From Hydrococcus rivularis NIES-593 (lineage in GTDB: Bacteria; Cyanobacteriota; Cyanobacteriia; Cyanobacteriales; Microcystaceae): a stretch of 64,000 bases of DNA. The stretch is taken from assembly GCF_001904635.1 (NCBI RefSeq), contig NZ_MRCB01000014.1:62001-126000 (forward strand). The letters are read 5' to 3'. This document shows positions 62,151-64,000 of this stretch, piece after piece. The notes under the pieces were generated by a model. That model did not search any database and was not told where the DNA came from. It saw only the letters and a program-made list of their open reading frames with translations. The translations under genes and the position numbers were made by a program. The first letter of the stretch is position 1; each line of letters starts with the position of its first letter.

Positions 62151-64000
62151 ATGACAATCAAACGTCGAGAATTTCTTTACTTTCTAGGGGCAAGTGCTGG
62201 AACGATCGCACTGGGCGAACCCAATAAAAAATTTTCTTTGCCCTTTACTACGCCGACGCTAGCTCAAACCTCTCCCAAAACCAACTCGCTACAGATCGAA
62301 GGACTGAGTTTTCAACCCGTTAAAGTCCCAATGCCACTCGATATTGATGGCATGGCAGAGGCAGAACAGATATCAGCTTACAGCACCTATGAAGTAGTAG
62401 ACGATCTGGTGTTGCCAGAAGGCTTTACCTACGATGTTATTGCCGCGTGGGGCGATCGCGTGGGAGATTCTCGCTTCGGTTACAATAACGATTACTTATC
62501 TTTCGTCGAAACCAGCCCCAACGAAGGATTTTTGACGGTTAACTTTGAATACATTAGCGGCAAAACCTGGATGCAAACCTATCCAATGGTTATCGGGAAG
62601 TCTCTGCCCTTCGACGAAGTAAAAGCCGCCGCTAAAGACACTCAAGGCGAGATCGATGCCTTTGCCTTGCCAGAGAACGACTCGCTTAAAGCCAAAATTC
62701 TCGAAATTTCTAAAGAAGGATTAATCGATCAAGGGATTGGCATTATCTCTATTCGTCGCAACGCCGATGGTAAGTGGGAGCGCACTTTTTCAAAAAGCGA
62801 TCGCCGCATTACCGGAATTTCGGGTTTAGAAGACGGACGCTATCTCAAAGCAACCGGTCCTGCTGTCGCCATTTTTAACAAGCCCAATAAGAAAGGCTAC
62901 GATGACAAACTGGGCGACAAAATTATCGGCACCTTTCAAAACTGTGCGGGCGGAACGACTCCCTGGGGAACCGTATTGAGTGCAGAAGAGAATTTTCAAG
63001 ACCAAGTGCCCGAACCCGTCATGGCAGATGGATCTTCTTTAGACCCTTCCGAGGCTCCCTTTCTGATTACCGATGAAGATCTAGACGGTCGAGCCAATGT
63101 ATTGGGTTTAGCTGGCAATAAATACGGGTGGATGGTAGAAATCGATCCCGCCAACCCCGACGATTACGGTACTAAGCATACTTGGTTGGGACGCTTTCGC
63201 CACGAAGCCGTCGCCTTTCGAGCCGTTCCTGGCAAGCCATTAGCCGTTTATTCGGGATGCGATCGCAGGGGAGGGCACCTCTACAAATTTATCTCCACGG
63301 AAACGGTAAGCGATATCAAAGACAAGGCAAACTCTCGCTTGCTCGAAGAAGGAATGCTCTACGGTGCGAAATTCAATGCCGATGGAACGGGTCGCTGGAT
63401 TCCCCTAAATCCCAATACTCCTATCGATCCGGTTTTGCCCAGTCAAGTGGCAGGCGAGGACGGAAAAGGCATGGTTCCCCTCCCCAATCCCAATCGTCTT
63501 ACTGGAGGAATTATCAAAGCGACTAGCGAATCTGAAATTGCCATTTTCAAAGAACGATTTAAAACCCTGGGCGACCTCTATGAAGGCGATCCGACCGAAA
63601 AACAGGGGGCAATTTTAATCGACGCTCACTACGCGGCAAACGCAGCAGGAATTACCTGTACGGCACGTCCCGAAGATACCGAGGTAGCCCAAGACGGAAC
63701 GCTGTTTATCGCCTTTACTTCCGGTTCTCCTGGCAGCGATGGCGGTCCCGACAAGGAAATTTTTAAAGGACCGCAAGGAGAAACTCCCTACGAATTCGGT
63801 TGGGTAATGCGCTTGCAAGAAGATGACAGCAATCCCGATTCGATGACCTTTCGTTGGGAGCTTTTTGCAACCGGAGGCGAACCTGCCGAAGGAGGGTTGG
63901 GTTTCTCCAATCCCGATAATCTCGAAATCGATCCCGATGGCAATCTCTGGATGGTCACTGATATGTCTACCAGCAGCCAAAATAAAGCAGTTGCTAGCCG
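62151..64000 (+). CDS. PhoX-family (DUF839) phosphatase, 5' part
   Basis: Exported alkaline-phosphatase-like protein; 616 residues are visible and the frame runs off the right edge. A Tat signal (KRREFLYFLGASAG) at the N-terminus, with likely cleavage after TLAQ, fits PhoX, which is exported folded with its iron/calcium cofactor. NCAGGTTPWGTVLSAEENFQ is the PhoX/DUF839 signature, and FRHEAVAFRAVPGKPLAVYS and DPDGNLWMVTDM follow. PhoX enzymes release phosphate from organic monoesters under phosphate starvation. No Pho box was recognised in the 130 bases upstream. Some DUF839 proteins are not proven phosphatases. Confidence 0.88.
   Translation, partial: MTIKRREFLYFLGASAGTIALGEPNKKFSLPFTTPTLAQTSPKTNSLQIEGLSFQPVKVPMPLDIDGMAEAEQISAYSTYEVVDDLVLPEGFTYDVIAAWGDRVGDSRFGYNNDYLSFVETSPNEGFLTVNFEYISGKTWMQTYPMVIGKSLPFDEVKAAAKDTQGEIDAFALPENDSLKAKILEISKEGLIDQGIGIISIRRNADGKWERTFSKSDRRITGISGLEDGRYLKATGPAVAIFNKPNKKGYDDKLGDKIIGTFQNCAGGTTPWGTVLSAEENFQDQVPEPVMADGSSLDPSEAPFLITDEDLDGRANVLGLAGNKYGWMVEIDPANPDDYGTKHTWLGRFRHEAVAFRAVPGKPLAVYSGCDRRGGHLYKFISTETVSDIKDKANSRLLEEGMLYGAKFNADGTGRWIPLNPNTPIDPVLPSQVAGEDGKGMVPLPNPNRLTGGIIKATSESEIAIFKERFKTLGDLYEGDPTEKQGAILIDAHYAANAAGITCTARPEDTEVAQDGTLFIAFTSGSPGSDGGPDKEIFKGPQGETPYEFGWVMRLQEDDSNPDSMTFRWELFATGGEPAEGGLGFSNPDNLEIDPDGNLWMVTDMSTSSQNKAVAS

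Overview
The window is chromosomal DNA of a cyanobacterium. The evidence is photosystem I genes (psaL-psaI), a Psb32-type photosystem II repair protein, the naturally split DnaE intein, a CrtO-type carotene ketolase, a LabA-like NYN protein, an ABC urea transporter of the UrtABCDE type under a perfect NtcA site, and very many copies of the palindrome GCGATCGC (HIP1). Genus cannot be fixed from the sequence; no heterocyst or nif gene is visible. No rRNA, tRNA, CRISPR array, transposase or phage gene was found, so this is core genome with short non-coding repeats rather than an island.

Layout. 1-6 kb: 3' part of an M3 oligopeptidase, a phosphotransferase/P-loop kinase fusion, FtsH3-type protease, and a DUF4346-like protein facing psb32. 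7-9 kb: psaL-psaI with a strong terminator, then anmK. 9-20 kb: an unknown protein, a Ser/Thr kinase, DUF2808 and DUF3120 proteins, an FHA-class III adenylyl cyclase, an MsrP-like molybdoenzyme, a PlsC-like acyltransferase, an ATP-grasp-like protein, an MscS-type channel and a GT10 glycosyltransferase. 20.6-28.4 kb: the nitrogen block, ureG then urtA-urtB-urtC, an FAD monooxygenase, urtD and urtE. 28.4-33 kb: mostly non-coding repeat DNA around an alpha/beta hydrolase, a Pro/Asn/Gln-rich membrane-anchored protein, a TolB-like lipoprotein and a PedR-like LuxR regulator. 33-36.6 kb: hup, a CobC/CobD-like decarboxylase, a degenerate lipoamide-dehydrogenase-like flavoprotein and an unusual tmk, tightly spaced.

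37-49 kb: orphan sensor kinase, aspA, dnaE N-terminal half with IntN, dacB, galE plus a polyprenyl sugar-phosphate transferase, and a pair encoding a GspC-like protein and a coiled-coil protein. 49-53.4 kb: crtO, then a compact partner-switching module (STAS antagonist, response regulator-PP2C phosphatase, RsbW-like kinase). 53.4-64 kb: 3-mercaptopyruvate-type sulfurtransferase, LabA-like protein, leuA, ilvA and ileS (branched-chain amino acid theme), an unknown protein and the 5' part of a PhoX-family phosphatase running off the right edge.

The least expected signals are non-coding: a 115-118 bp MITE-like family (four full copies, one fragment) with terminal inverted repeats and a central hairpin; two 67-bp elements 33 kb apart whose two predicted stems change sequence on both arms while keeping pairing; and heptamer-repeat filler that seems to have grown into the 3' end of the mscS-like gene. 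Among proteins, an FAD monooxygenase inside the urt operon, a Tmk without the Walker A lysine, and a lipoamide-dehydrogenase relative without its redox disulfide deserve attention.
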